64,000 nucleotides of DNA, from positions 248,001 through 312,000 of the forward strand of contig JAEZDD010000004.1 of NCBI GenBank assembly GCA_023429785.1, written 5' to 3'. Below are positions 42,374 to 51,764 of this stretch, in pieces. The translations under genes were made by a program, and so were the position numbers. This DNA is from Bacillota bacterium. Its GTDB lineage: Bacteria; Bacillota; Clostridia; Oscillospirales; Ruminococcaceae. The notes below the pieces were generated by a model. The model was not told the origin of the DNA and searched no databases. It saw nothing but the letters and a program-made list of their open reading frames with translations. Position 1 is the stretch's first letter. Each line of letters opens with the position of its first letter.

Positions 42374-43564
42374 TTAATTAATTTTTTCGCCCTTGCAAAT
42401 TTTCTCCCAAAGAGGAGACATTGAGCGAAGCTTTTCAACGATAGGCGGAAGCTTTTCAAGAATATAATCCACATCTTCATCGGTGGTTTCCTCAGAAATT
42501 GACAATCTCAATGAACCGTGCGCAACCTCATGAGGCAATCCTAGCGCCAGAAGAACGTGTGACGGGTCAAGCGAGCCAGATGTACAGGCTGAACCTGATG
42601 AAGCGGATATTCCGGCGAAATCGAGTGAAAGCAATAGGCTTTCCCCTTCAATGCCAAGAATAGATGTATTTGAATTCCCGCATAAACGCTTATCTCTGTC
42701 ACCGTTAAGACGGGTTTTTTCAATTTTAAGAATCCCGTCAATCAGACGGTTTCTGAGTCTTGTAACCGTTTCAGCCTTAGCCTCGATATTACTTGTTGCC
42801 TCCTCGATAGCAACCCCAAGAGCAACAATAGCAGGGACATTTTCAGTTCCCGCTCTCTTTGAGCGTTCCTGTGCGCCGCCATAAATAAGGTTAGGTATTG
42901 AAATTCCGCTTCTGATATAAAGAGCGCCAATTCCCTTAGGAGCGTGAAGCTTATGCCCTGAAAGTGAAAGCATATCAATTTTCATTTCAGATACATTGAT
43001 TGATACATTCCCCACTGCCTGAACAGCGTCGGTGTGAAAATAAACCTTCTTCTCCCGACAAATCTTCCCGATTTCAGCGATTGGCTGAATTGTCCCGATT
43101 TCGTTATTCGCGAACATGATTGTAACAAGACAGGTGTCCTCACGTATAGCCTTCTCAACTTGAGCCGGGTCAACCAACCCCATCTCATCAATAGGAAGAT
43201 AAGTAACCTCGAAGCCTTGCTTTTCAAGAGCCTCACAGGTGTGAAGAACAGCGTGATGCTCAAAAACAGTTGTGATTATGTGCTTCTTTCCTTTTTTTGC
43301 GCCGTTTTCGGCACAGCCACGGATTGCCCAGTTGTCAGCCTCAGAGCCGCCGCTCGTGAAATAAATTTCGTTTGGCTTTGCGCCGATTGCGAGAGCAACT
43401 TGCTCTCTGGCTTTAATAATTGCTCGTGCTGAATTTGCACCCAAGGAATATATACTTGAAGCGTTGCCGTACTGCTCAGTGAAATATGGCAGCATAGCAT
43501 TAAGCGCTTTTTTAGATACCTTTGTTGTCGCAGCATTATCAGCATAAACCTGTCGCTTATCCAT
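42374..43564 (-). CDS. iscS: cysteine desulfurase (NifS/IscS-type)
   Basis: A 396-residue PLP enzyme: [15 protein letters not shown] start, FEHHAVL, the PLP-lysine in [12 protein letters not shown], and the catalytic Cys loop [15 protein letters not shown]. It supplies persulfide sulfur from cysteine to IscU. First gene of an iscS-iscU operon without IscR, promoter at 43612-43640. Confidence 0.97.
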   Translation of the reverse strand: MDKRQVYADNAATTKVSKKALNAMLPYFTEQYGNASSIYSLGANSARAIIKAREQVALAIGAKPNEIYFTSGGSEADNWAIRGCAENGAKKGKKHIITTVFEHHAVLHTCEALEKQGFEVTYLPIDEMGLVDPAQVEKAIREDTCLVTIMFANNEIGTIQPIAEIGKICREKKVYFHTDAVQAVGNVSINVSEMKIDMLSLSGHKLHAPKGIGALYIRSGISIPNLIYGGAQERSKRAGTENVPAIVALGVAIEEATSNIEAKAETVTRLRNRLIDGILKIEKTRLNGDRDKRLCGNSNTSILGIEGESLLLSLDFAGISASSGSACTSGSLDPSHVLLALGLPHEVAHGSLRLSISEETTDEDVDYILEKLPPIVEKLRSMSPLWEKICKGEKIN

Positions 43565-43611
43565 TTAAATACCTTCTTTTGTTAAAAATATTAGAATTCT
43601 TGCTAAAATTA

Positions 43612-43640
43612 ATTATATACCTTTTTCGTATGAATTGCAA
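43612..43640 (-). promoter_or_regulatory. promoter of iscS-iscU
   Basis: Minus strand: TTGCAA, 17-nt spacer, TATAAT. Confidence 0.82.
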
Positions 43641-43648
43641 TACCCTTA

Positions 43649-44086
43649 TTAATATTTATCTCGTTCCATGACAGCGAGCTTGTCACATCTTTCATTTTCG
43701 GGGTGACCGGCATGTCCCTTAACCCAGATGAAGGTGACCTCCTGAACGTCAAGGAGGTCTAAAAGCCTTGCCCAAAGGTCGCTGTTGAGTGCCGGCTCAT
43801 TTTTCCCGCGCTTCCAGCCGTTAGCCCGCCACTTTTTCGCCCAGCCCTGATTTACTGCATCGACGATATATTTGCTGTCGCTATATAGCTTAACCTCACA
43901 CGGCTCTTTTAATGCAGAAAGCCCCGCAATAACTCCCATTAATTCCATGCGGTTGTTCGTCGTATGCGGCTCACCGCCTGAAAGCTCCTTAGTAGTGCCC
44001 TTATATCTTAAAATCACGCCATAGCCGCCGGCACCCGGATTCCCGGAACAAGCCCCGTCGGTGAATATTTCAATCTGCTTTTTCAT
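43649..44086 (-). CDS. rnhA: ribonuclease HI
   Basis: A 145-residue type-1 RNase H with the four carboxylates in place: [11 protein letters not shown] (Asp near 9), NNRMELMGV (Glu near 48), YSDSKYIVD (Asp near 70) and the end region [14 protein letters not shown] (His and Asp). It cleaves RNA in RNA-DNA hybrids. A single gene with its own promoter. Confidence 0.97.
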   Translation of the reverse strand: MKKQIEIFTDGACSGNPGAGGYGVILRYKGTTKELSGGEPHTTNNRMELMGVIAGLSALKEPCEVKLYSDSKYIVDAVNQGWAKKWRANGWKRGKNEPALNSDLWARLLDLLDVQEVTFIWVKGHAGHPENERCDKLAVMERDKY

Positions 44087-44118
44087 AATCCGTCCTTTTT
44101 CTATTTAAAATCAACTCT

Positions 44119-44147
44119 ATTATATAATATAGCTTTTGCATTTTCAA
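44119..44147 (-). promoter_or_regulatory. promoter of rnhA
   Basis: Minus strand: TTGAAA, 17-nt spacer, TATAAT. Confidence 0.82.
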
Positions 44148-44172
44148 TAGGACACCAGTTAATTTAATGTGA

Positions 44173-44197
44173 AAAAGGCAGCATTTTTGCTGCCTTA
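44173..44197 (-). terminator. terminator of nadB-nadC
   Basis: AAGGCAGC, ATTTTT, GCTGCCTT with a T-run on the minus strand. Confidence 0.9.
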
Positions 44198-44200
44198 AAA

Positions 44201-45043
44201 CTAATCATTTTTAATTTTCATAGAAATATCAAAGCAGGTGACAGAGTGAGTGAGGGCGCCGAGTGAAATAATGTCCACCCCTGTCAGTGCCACCTCTCTT
44301 ATATTTGAAAGCGTAATATTCCCGCTTGCCTCGAGCTTCGCGCGTCCGTCAGTAATTTTCACAGCCTCAGCCATCATTTCACAGCTCATATTATCGAGCA
44401 TAATTACATCAGCGCCAATGGAAAGCGCCTCGTGAAGCTCGTCAAAATTCCTGGTTTCGACTTCAATCTTGACAGTATGTCCAATCTTTTCCCTCAAGGC
44501 GTTAACGGCATTAGTCATGCTTCCATAAGCGTCAATGTGATTATCCTTGAGCATTGCGCAGTCCGAAAGGTTAAATCTGTGATTTCTTCCGCCGCCGACA
44601 ACAACAGCATATTTTTGTAATGCACGAATACCGGGCAGGGTTTTTCTCGTTTCAGCGATTGAGGCATTTGTGCCATTTATCAGCTCGACACATTTATTAG
44701 TAGCAGTGGCAATCCCCGACATATGCTGAACAAGATTGAGCGCAACCCGTTCACCTTTGAGAAGTGCCTTTGTGCTGCCGGTCATTGTCGCGATAATATC
44801 GCCGTATTTCACCTTTTCGCCGTCACTGATTAAAATTTCATACTTCACATTGCTGTCAAGAAGCTCGAAAACCCTCATAGCAATCTTAATTCCGGCGATG
44901 ACACCACTGTCCTTAGCAACATAAACAGCAGTTGAGGTTGCGTCGTCATCGACAAGATAATCGGTCGTCACATCAATATAATTAATATCCTCAAGCAAAG
45001 CCTTTTTAATTATGTCATCGACATAAAACTGCATTAATTCCAT
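44201..45043 (-). CDS. nadC: nicotinate-nucleotide pyrophosphorylase (carboxylating)
   Basis: A 280-residue quinolinate phosphoribosyltransferase: EDINYIDVTTDYLV start region, ETRKTLPGIRALQKYAVVVG, GGGRNHRFNLSD, MLKDNHI, EVETRNFDEL, MLDNMS and LEASGNI. It makes nicotinate mononucleotide from quinolinate and PRPP. The ATG at 45043 with GGAG 6 nt upstream is preferred over 45055. Co-transcribed with nadB. Confidence 0.96.
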   Translation of the reverse strand: MELMQFYVDDIIKKALLEDINYIDVTTDYLVDDDATSTAVYVAKDSGVIAGIKIAMRVFELLDSNVKYEILISDGEKVKYGDIIATMTGSTKALLKGERVALNLVQHMSGIATATNKCVELINGTNASIAETRKTLPGIRALQKYAVVVGGGRNHRFNLSDCAMLKDNHIDAYGSMTNAVNALREKIGHTVKIEVETRNFDELHEALSIGADVIMLDNMSCEMMAEAVKITDGRAKLEASGNITLSNIREVALTGVDIISLGALTHSVTCFDISMKIKND

Positions 45044-45070
45044 CGTATTCTCCATTCCTAATATATGTTT

Positions 45071-46531
45071 TTAAGCAATAACCTCTTTTAAAACCAAATA
45101 AGCAACAGTAGCAAGCGAATTTGCAATAACATAATCATTATCCACCAGCCAGTTTCCGTTTTCAAGCATTTCTTTGATTTCCTTAATGCGTTTATATCCT
45201 TTTTCCAAGCCGTCTCTGTCAGGAATAACAAAAAATGACTCCTGCATTATAGTCCGGATTTCAGTTCTGATTCCCTTAGGGATTTTTGAGGCTGAGCTGT
45301 CAAAGGTGAACGGGTAGTTCGCGAAAGCTTTAGGCTTAGTCTTAATATCACGATTAATAATATTTGAGGCGCGTCTTGAAAAAACTAAAGCCTCAAGGAG
45401 AGAGTTGCTCGCCAGACGGTTGTTCCCGTGGACACCGGTGCAGGAGCATTCGCCACAGGCAAACAAGCCGCTCACAGGGGTTTGAGAGTCCTTATCCACT
45501 TCAATGCCGCCCATAAGATAATGCTGACACGGATAAATCGGGATTAAATCACGAGTCAGGTCAAAGCCCTGTTGAGAAAGATTTTTAAAAATCATCGGGA
45601 AGCGTTTTTTAATAAAATCAGGGTCTTTGTGGGTTATGTCAAGAAAAAATTTATCCGAGCCGGTTTTTTTTGTTTCAAGCATAATTGAATTAGAAACAAC
45701 ATCACGGGGAGCTAGCTCAAGCCGCTCGTCATAATTTTGCATAAAACGCTCACCGTTACAGTTGCGAAGATATGCGCCCTCGCCACGAACAGCCTCAGAG
45801 ATAAGAAAGCATTCTCTTGTCTCCTTATTATTAAAAGCCGTCGGGTGAAATTGTATATAGTTAAGATTTTTTATTTTTACACCGAGCTTATGAGCGAAAG
45901 CGATGCCGTCGCCGGTGGCGATAGCGGAGTTTGTGGTGTATTTATAAACTCTTCCTATTCCGCCTGTTGCAAGAATACAGAAATGTGAGTTATAATATAG
46001 GTGTTGATTATTTTGAAGGACATCGAACGAAAATCCTGTATTGGTTTTTTTAAGGTCACAAAGCAGGGAGTTTTCAAGCAAATCGACATTCGGGAGCTTT
46101 TTAACAGCGCCGATTAAGGTCGTCAGAATTTCATATCCCGTCGCATCAGCATAGTGAAAAATCCTGTGACGTGTATGCCCGCCCTCAAGGGTTCTGTGAT
46201 AATCCCCGTCGCTGGTTTTGTCGAAAGATACGCCGACCCTAATGATTTTTTCCAAATCAATTTTTGCCTCATTCACGAGAATATCGAGCGTCTCAGGGTT
46301 ATTCTCATATCCCCCGGCAATAAAAGTATCCTGCTTGTGAATCTCAGGGTCGTCATCAGGGCTTTTATACACCCCCGCAATTCCACCCTGAGCAAGTGCC
46401 GAGTTGCATAGAGTGAGCTCCTTTTTCGTTAGTATGAGTATTTTCATATTCGATGATAAATTTAATGCTGAATATAGTCCGGCAATCCCGCTCCCGACAA
46501 TAACAACATCATAATTTTTAAAAGTGTCCAT
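45071..46531 (-). CDS. nadB: L-aspartate oxidase
   Basis: A 486-residue FAD protein: the dinucleotide loop VIVGSGIAGLYSAL near 10-23, LAQGGIAG, EGGHTRHRIFHYADATG, QFHPTAF, HYLMGGIEVD and the HGNNRLASNSLLEALVFSRR region at the end of the FAD site. It is slightly shorter than many NadB proteins at the C terminus. It oxidises Asp to iminosuccinate; NadA, needed for the next step, is not next to it. Probable operator at 46572-46591 overlaps its promoter. Confidence 0.95.
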   Translation of the reverse strand: MDTFKNYDVVIVGSGIAGLYSALNLSSNMKILILTKKELTLCNSALAQGGIAGVYKSPDDDPEIHKQDTFIAGGYENNPETLDILVNEAKIDLEKIIRVGVSFDKTSDGDYHRTLEGGHTRHRIFHYADATGYEILTTLIGAVKKLPNVDLLENSLLCDLKKTNTGFSFDVLQNNQHLYYNSHFCILATGGIGRVYKYTTNSAIATGDGIAFAHKLGVKIKNLNYIQFHPTAFNNKETRECFLISEAVRGEGAYLRNCNGERFMQNYDERLELAPRDVVSNSIMLETKKTGSDKFFLDITHKDPDFIKKRFPMIFKNLSQQGFDLTRDLIPIYPCQHYLMGGIEVDKDSQTPVSGLFACGECSCTGVHGNNRLASNSLLEALVFSRRASNIINRDIKTKPKAFANYPFTFDSSASKIPKGIRTEIRTIMQESFFVIPDRDGLEKGYKRIKEIKEMLENGNWLVDNDYVIANSLATVAYLVLKEVIA

Positions 46532-46571
46532 TTTTGTCTCACTTTCTACTGGCTTTTATTGCAAGTTTATA

Positions 46572-46591
46572 GTATACTTATTTTAGTATAC
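46572..46591. promoter_or_regulatory. inverted-repeat operator over the nadBC promoter
   Basis: GTATACT, TATTTT, AGTATAC: perfect 7-bp arms. On the minus strand TGGTATACT is an extended -10 whose hexamer is one arm of the repeat, so a bound repressor would block nadBC. The regulator cannot be named from the site. Confidence 0.55.
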
Positions 46592-46700
46592 CACAAATAA
46601 TGTTGAAAAACTATTGTATATTTTGTAGTTTTTACAGAAAATTTGAAATAATATTTTGTTATTTTTACATTCTGATATTTAAAAACAGAAAGGACAAACT

Positions 46701-47951
46701 ATGTTTGAAAATAAAAATGAACTTCCAAAGGTGATACTTGTGTCTGTTGATACTGGTGAATTTGATGTCGAGAGGTCGCTTGAGGAGCTTGAGGAGCTTG
46801 TGAGAACCGCTGGGGCTGAGGTTGTTGCTAAGGCAACACAAAAGAGGCCGACCCGTGATGTGGCGACCTGTGTCGGGCCGGGGAGGCTTGAAGAAATAGG
46901 CGAGCTTTGCGAACAGCTTGAGGCCGACCAAATTATTTTTGACCACGAACTGACGGCGACACAAATCAGAAATATCGAGAAAGTCATAAAAGTCCACACG
47001 ATAGACAGAACTATGCTTATTCTTGACATTTTCGCTCAAAGGGCAACCACGAAGGAAGGGCGGCTTCAGGTTGAGCTGGCTCAGCAAAGGTATCGGCTTC
47101 CGCGTCTTGCCGGCATGGGTGTTCAGCTATCCCGTCTTGGCGGCGGAATCGGAACACGAGGCCCGGGCGAAACAAAGCTTGAAACAGACAAGCGTCATAT
47201 CAGGACACGAATTGAAAACCTGAATGCCGAGCTGAAGGAAATTGAAAAGCGTCGTGAGCTGACAAGAATTAGGCGAAAGAAGGATAATGTCCTCATCGCC
47301 GCAATAGTCGGCTATACCAATGTTGGGAAGTCGACGCTTCTGAATACGCTGACCGAGGCTGGAGTTCTCGCCGAGAACAAGCTTTTCGCAACGCTTGAAA
47401 CCACCTCACGCTCAATTGAGCTTCCCGACGGAAGAAGCGTTCTTCTTGTTGACACTGTCGGGCTAATCAGACGGCTGCCTCACCATCTTGTCGAGGCATT
47501 TAAGTCGACGCTGGAGGAGGCGTCGAATGCCGATGTTATCCTTCACATATGCGATGCGTCTGCCGAGGATGTTGACGAACAGGCGAAGGTTACCCTTGAG
47601 CTTTTAGCTGAGCTAGGCTGTGAAAACATACCCGTAATAACAGTTTTGAACAAGTGTGATATAGCACCAAATGTTTCAACACTTGAAGACAGTGAAAATA
47701 CAGTCAAAATCAGCGCAAAGAACGGCGAGGGCTTAGAAAAGCTTTTGAATGCGATAGCGAAGGCTCTTCCTCAAAGCTCACGTCGCATGAAGCTCCTCCT
47801 CCCATATGATAAAGCGGGGATACTCAATAAAATTCGAGAGGACGGGAAGATTTTCGCGGAGGAATATGTTTCAAACGGGATATCCGTTGACGCATTGGTG
47901 GATATAAAAATTTACTCACAGGTTGAAGAGTTCAAGGATAATTCCAATTAA
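46701..47951 (+). CDS. hflX: ribosome-associated GTPase HflX
   Basis: A 416-residue GTPase: an N-terminal glycine-rich HflX domain (about 1-180, CVGPGRLEEIGEL, RLPRLAGMGVQLSRLGGGIG), a coiled-coil linker and the G domain with GYTNVGKSTLLN (G1, near 206), DTVGLI (G3) and NKCD (G4). It splits or rescues stalled ribosomes under stress. GAAAGGA precedes the ATG. It diverges from nadB and is followed 10 nt on by a lipid-kinase gene. Confidence 0.96.
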   Translation: MFENKNELPKVILVSVDTGEFDVERSLEELEELVRTAGAEVVAKATQKRPTRDVATCVGPGRLEEIGELCEQLEADQIIFDHELTATQIRNIEKVIKVHTIDRTMLILDIFAQRATTKEGRLQVELAQQRYRLPRLAGMGVQLSRLGGGIGTRGPGETKLETDKRHIRTRIENLNAELKEIEKRRELTRIRRKKDNVLIAAIVGYTNVGKSTLLNTLTEAGVLAENKLFATLETTSRSIELPDGRSVLLVDTVGLIRRLPHHLVEAFKSTLEEASNADVILHICDASAEDVDEQAKVTLELLAELGCENIPVITVLNKCDIAPNVSTLEDSENTVKISAKNGEGLEKLLNAIAKALPQSSRRMKLLLPYDKAGILNKIREDGKIFAEEYVSNGISVDALVDIKIYSQVEEFKDNSN

Positions 47952-47961
47952 GAGGTGAGTT

Positions 47962-48855
47962 ATGAAAAAGCTATTGTTCGTATTTAATCCATTATCGGGG
48001 CGGGGACAGGTTAAGAACAGCCTGCTATATATTATTGACAGCTTCGTGAAATCAGGATATGAGGTCACGGCTCACCCAACTCAGTCAACACTTGACGCTT
48101 TTATGGTAATAAAAGAGCGAGGGAGGGATTTCGACCTGGTGGTATGCTGTGGAGGCGACGGGACACTGAATGAAACGGTCAATGCAGTCATGGAAATTGA
48201 AAACCCGCCGACTATCGGCTATATTCCCGCCGGAACAACAAATGACTTCGCTTATAGCCTTCACCTCCCACGAGAAATCAAAAAAGCGACAAGAATGCTT
48301 GAGAATGCAATTCCCTTCGCGTGCGACCTAGGCTCGCTAAACGGGAAGCATTTCACATATGTTGCGGCATTCGGGGCTTTCACTGATGTTTCATATACAA
48401 CCCCACAGCAGAGCAAGAATATGTTCGGGCACTTAGCTTATGTTTTAGAGGCGCTTTTCAAACTTCAGTCAATCAAGTCATATAAGCTTGTTATCGAGCA
48501 TGATGATGTTGTCGAAAAGGACGAGTATATGCTCGGATTGATAACAAACTCGATATCAATAGGCGGCTATAAGAACCTTTCTGAGCTGGGGATTGTTCTT
48601 GATGACGGGCTTTTTGAAGTGACCTTTATTAAACAGCCTAAAACCGCAATTGACTTTCAGGGGCTTATCGCTTCCGTATTAAAAAAGGACTTTAATTCCC
48701 CTTATATCTATGCATTTAAAACCTCAAGGCTTATTGTTAAAAGTGAAGCAGGTTTAGAGTGGACAATTGACGGCGAGGATGGAGGAAGCTATAAAAAAGC
48801 TGAAATAATCAATCATAAGCAGGCATTTAAAATTTTAATACCAAATAATGCTTGA
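47962..48855 (+). CDS. diacylglycerol kinase-family lipid kinase
   Basis: A 297-residue protein of the YegS/DgkB group: NPLSGRGQVKNS, the catalytic GGDGTLNETVNAV near 67-79, YIPAGTTNDFAYSL, and the C-terminal WTIDGEDGG. It phosphorylates diacylglycerol or a related lipid. GAGGTG precedes the ATG. Likely co-transcribed with hflX. Confidence 0.94.
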   Translation: MKKLLFVFNPLSGRGQVKNSLLYIIDSFVKSGYEVTAHPTQSTLDAFMVIKERGRDFDLVVCCGGDGTLNETVNAVMEIENPPTIGYIPAGTTNDFAYSLHLPREIKKATRMLENAIPFACDLGSLNGKHFTYVAAFGAFTDVSYTTPQQSKNMFGHLAYVLEALFKLQSIKSYKLVIEHDDVVEKDEYMLGLITNSISIGGYKNLSELGIVLDDGLFEVTFIKQPKTAIDFQGLIASVLKKDFNSPYIYAFKTSRLIVKSEAGLEWTIDGEDGGSYKKAEIINHKQAFKILIPNNA

Positions 48856-48880
48856 CAAGATTTTGAAATTAATTTATAAT
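48852..48880 (+). promoter_or_regulatory. promoter of riboswitch-controlled P-type ATPase gene
   Basis: TTGACA, 17-nt spacer, TATAAT: perfect consensus. It overlaps the end of the lipid-kinase gene. Confidence 0.9.
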
Positions 48881-48890
48881 AAGTATTGGA

Positions 48891-49021
48891 AACATTTATT
48901 AGGGAGTAGTCAGAATATAGTATCAACAGTCTCGATTAATTTAATTAATCTGGTGCTATATACCATTTTGGTGACAAGACTTTTAATGTAACAAATTTTT
49001 GTTGCATTAAAGGTCTTTTTT
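48891..49021 (+). promoter_or_regulatory. yybP-ykoY family (Mn2+) riboswitch with terminator
   Basis: Conserved yybP-ykoY pieces in order: GGGAGTAGTC, TATCAACAG, GGTGCTATATACC and TGACAAGAC. A basal ACATT (5') can pair with AATGT (3'). The 3' part also forms a long terminator stem (AAGACTTTTAATG with CATTAAAGGTCTT, then T6). The two structures share AATGT, so ligand binding would prevent termination. This class is an established Mn2+ ON-switch, often before P-type ATPases. Confidence 0.82.
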
Positions 49022-49059
49022 GATGAATAATAGTAATATTAAAAAATAGGAGAGTTGAC

Positions 49060-51672
49060 ATGAAAAATTTTTTCAAGCTGTCGAGTGATGATGCATTAAA
49101 GGAATTTGACACCACCTTAAACGGCTTAACAAAAACAGCAGCGGAAGAAAGACTGCTTAAAGACGGCTATAACGAAATCACCGAGGCGAAGCAGCAGGGA
49201 GTAATTCAGGTTTTCCTTTCACAGTTCAAGGACTTGCTTGTTATTATACTTATAATTGCGGCTGGAATTTCATTGGTGACAAATAACGCTGAAAGCACAA
49301 TTGTTATTCTTTCGGTAATAGTTTTAAATGCAGTGCTCGGGACAGTTCAGCATTTCAAGGCACAACAGTCGCTTAACAGTCTAAAGGAATTATCGACCCC
49401 GTATGCAAAGGTAATTCGTGACGGAGAAAGAGTTGAAATTCCGTCTAAAGAGGTTGTTGCAGGTGATATATTATTTCTAGAAGCGGGCGACCTTGTCGCT
49501 GCCGACGGGAGAATAGTCGAGAACTTCTCACTTCAGGTCAATGAAAGCGCCCTCACAGGCGAATCGCTGAGCGTTGATAAGAATGTTGACATAATAAATG
49601 AAGAAAAAATTGCGCTTGGGGACCAGCTGAATATGGTATTCTCAAGCTCACTTGTTACTTATGGTCGTGCAACAGTTGTTGTCACAGCAACAGGGATGAA
49701 TACCGAAATCGGGAAGATTGCGACGCTGATGAACGAAACGAAGGAGAAAAAAACCCCGTTGCAAAAATCTCTTGACGGTTTCAGCAAAACTCTTTCTATA
49801 ATAATAATGGTAGTATGCGTTGTAGTATTTTTCTTGAGCCTAAGAACATCAAATCCGCTTGACGCATTGATGTTTGCTGTTGCTCTGGCGGTTGCTGCAA
49901 TTCCGGAGGCGCTAAGCTCAATCGTCACTATCGCTCTGGCAATAGGGACACAGAAAATGGCTAAGGAGCACGCAATAATCAAAAACCTTCGCGCTGTCGA
50001 GGGGCTTGGCTGCGTTTCAATAATCTGCTCCGACAAGACAGGGACACTGACTCAAAATAAAATGACCGTTCAGCATATTTATGCCGACGGGAGAATTGTT
50101 GAAGGGAAGGATGTTTCCACCGACGAATTCCTTCACAGTGCTCTTATGACAACAAGCATTTTGTGCAACGACTCGGTTGTTGCCGGCGGGAAGGCAATAG
50201 GCGACCCTACCGAAATTGCCCTCACTGATTTTTATTTAAAGCTATATAACGACTATGACGCAATAAGAGCGAAAAAGGCAAGACACTCTGAGCTTCCGTT
50301 TGACTCCGACCGAAAGCTGATGAGCACACTTCACAAAATTGACGGGAAGCATCTAGTGCTGACAAAGGGCGCAATTGACGTTTTACTGCCGAAGCTCAAG
50401 ACAATCCTCACCAAAGACGGCGTCAGAGAGATTACACCGGAGGAAATCGATAATATCAGCAATGCAAATATGGAGTTCTCGAAGCAGGGCTTGCGTGTTC
50501 TAGCATTTGTTCAAAGACAGCTGGACGAACAGCGTGAAATCACCTTTGAAGACGAAAACGATTTCACCTTTGTGGGGCTTATTTCAATGATTGACCCGCC
50601 TCGTGAGGAGTCAAAGCAGGCTGTCTCCGACTGCAAGAGAGCGGGAATAAAGCCGATAATGATAACAGGCGACCATAAAATCACCGCCGCCAGTATAGCA
50701 AAACAAATAGGGATTTTTGAGGACGGTGACCTCGCTGTTGACGGAATTGAAATTGATTCGATGGATGAGACCGAGCTTTCAGAAAAGCTCGAGAGCATAT
50801 CGGTTTATGCCCGTGTTTCACCGGAGCATAAAATCCGTATCGTTGACGCATGGCAGAACAAGGGCAACATCGTGGGCATGACAGGGGACGGAGTCAATGA
50901 CGCTCCTGCTCTGAAAAAAGCCGATATAGGCATTGCGATGGGTATTACAGGGACAGCTGTTTCAAAGGACGCCGCCTCAATGATTCTCACTGATGACAAC
51001 TTCGCAACAATTGTGAAATCTGTTGCGAACGGCAGGAATATTTACAGGAACATTAAAAACGCAATCAAATTCCTCATTTCAGGTAATATGAGCGGGATTT
51101 TCTCAGTAATTTATACGGCTGTCCTCGGGCTTTCAATGCCGTTCACGGCGGTTCAGCTTTTGTTTATAAACCTTCTGACCGACAGCCTGCCGGCTATCGC
51201 AATCAGCACAGAGCATTCGGACAATGACCTTCTTAAAGAAAAGCCACGTTCCTCAAACGAGTCGATAATGACAAGGCCGTATCTTTTTGAAATAATATGG
51301 CAAGGTCTTCTAATCGCAATTTTCACATTGATTTCCTTCTATATCGGAAAAGAAATTAATGCAATTACCGCATCAACAATGGCTTTCGCAACACTATGCC
51401 TTGCTCGCTTGTTCCACGGCTTTAACTGCCGTTCACATAAGTCAATTTTCAAAATCGGCCTGTTCACGAACAAATTCAGCATTCTCGCATTTTTAGGCGG
51501 CGGCGCATTTTTAGCGGCAGCATTATTAATTCCGCCACTTCAAAAGCTGTTCCAGTGTGCACCGCTTAGCCCACAAAACCTAGGATTTATCGCATTATTT
51601 GCGGCGGCACCGACAATTATTATCCAGCTGGGAAGACTCATAAAAGAAACTTTCTTCAATAAGAAAGCATAA
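49060..51672 (+). CDS. P-type cation-transporting ATPase (Ca2+/Mn2+ type)
   Basis: An 870-residue P2-type ATPase: actuator motif NESALTGES, TM4 with PEALSS, phosphorylation site CSDKTGTLTQNKM (about 330), KGAIDVLL nucleotide region, hinge TGDGVNDAPALKKADIG and TM6 FINLLTDSLPAIAI. Family and topology fit the Ca2+/Mn2+ pumps; the Mn2+ riboswitch upstream makes Mn2+ export the most likely job. RBS TAGGAG. Length and motifs are complete. Confidence 0.95.
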   Translation: MKNFFKLSSDDALKEFDTTLNGLTKTAAEERLLKDGYNEITEAKQQGVIQVFLSQFKDLLVIILIIAAGISLVTNNAESTIVILSVIVLNAVLGTVQHFKAQQSLNSLKELSTPYAKVIRDGERVEIPSKEVVAGDILFLEAGDLVAADGRIVENFSLQVNESALTGESLSVDKNVDIINEEKIALGDQLNMVFSSSLVTYGRATVVVTATGMNTEIGKIATLMNETKEKKTPLQKSLDGFSKTLSIIIMVVCVVVFFLSLRTSNPLDALMFAVALAVAAIPEALSSIVTIALAIGTQKMAKEHAIIKNLRAVEGLGCVSIICSDKTGTLTQNKMTVQHIYADGRIVEGKDVSTDEFLHSALMTTSILCNDSVVAGGKAIGDPTEIALTDFYLKLYNDYDAIRAKKARHSELPFDSDRKLMSTLHKIDGKHLVLTKGAIDVLLPKLKTILTKDGVREITPEEIDNISNANMEFSKQGLRVLAFVQRQLDEQREITFEDENDFTFVGLISMIDPPREESKQAVSDCKRAGIKPIMITGDHKITAASIAKQIGIFEDGDLAVDGIEIDSMDETELSEKLESISVYARVSPEHKIRIVDAWQNKGNIVGMTGDGVNDAPALKKADIGIAMGITGTAVSKDAASMILTDDNFATIVKSVANGRNIYRNIKNAIKFLISGNMSGIFSVIYTAVLGLSMPFTAVQLLFINLLTDSLPAIAISTEHSDNDLLKEKPRSSNESIMTRPYLFEIIWQGLLIAIFTLISFYIGKEINAITASTMAFATLCLARLFHGFNCRSHKSIFKIGLFTNKFSILAFLGGGAFLAAALLIPPLQKLFQCAPLSPQNLGFIALFAAAPTIIIQLGRLIKETFFNKKA

Positions 51673-51713
51673 AGCAAAAGAACACAGGGATAAATTCCCG
51701 ATTTAACATAATA

Positions 51714-51750
51714 AAAAAGCTGTAAGGTGTTTCCACTTTACAGCTTTTCT
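51714..51750. terminator. bidirectional terminator, P-type ATPase and hisA-like
   Basis: AAAAGCTGTAA.GTG ... CAC.TTACAGCTTTT between convergent genes. Confidence 0.92.
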
Positions 51751-51764
51751 TTATTCTAAATTAA

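Noticed and set aside
49659..50036. Long open frame antisense to the P-type ATPase gene
   Set aside because: No ribosome-binding site, biased Ser/Ile/Thr composition typical of antisense frames of real genes; several similar frames opposite other genes were dropped for the same reason.
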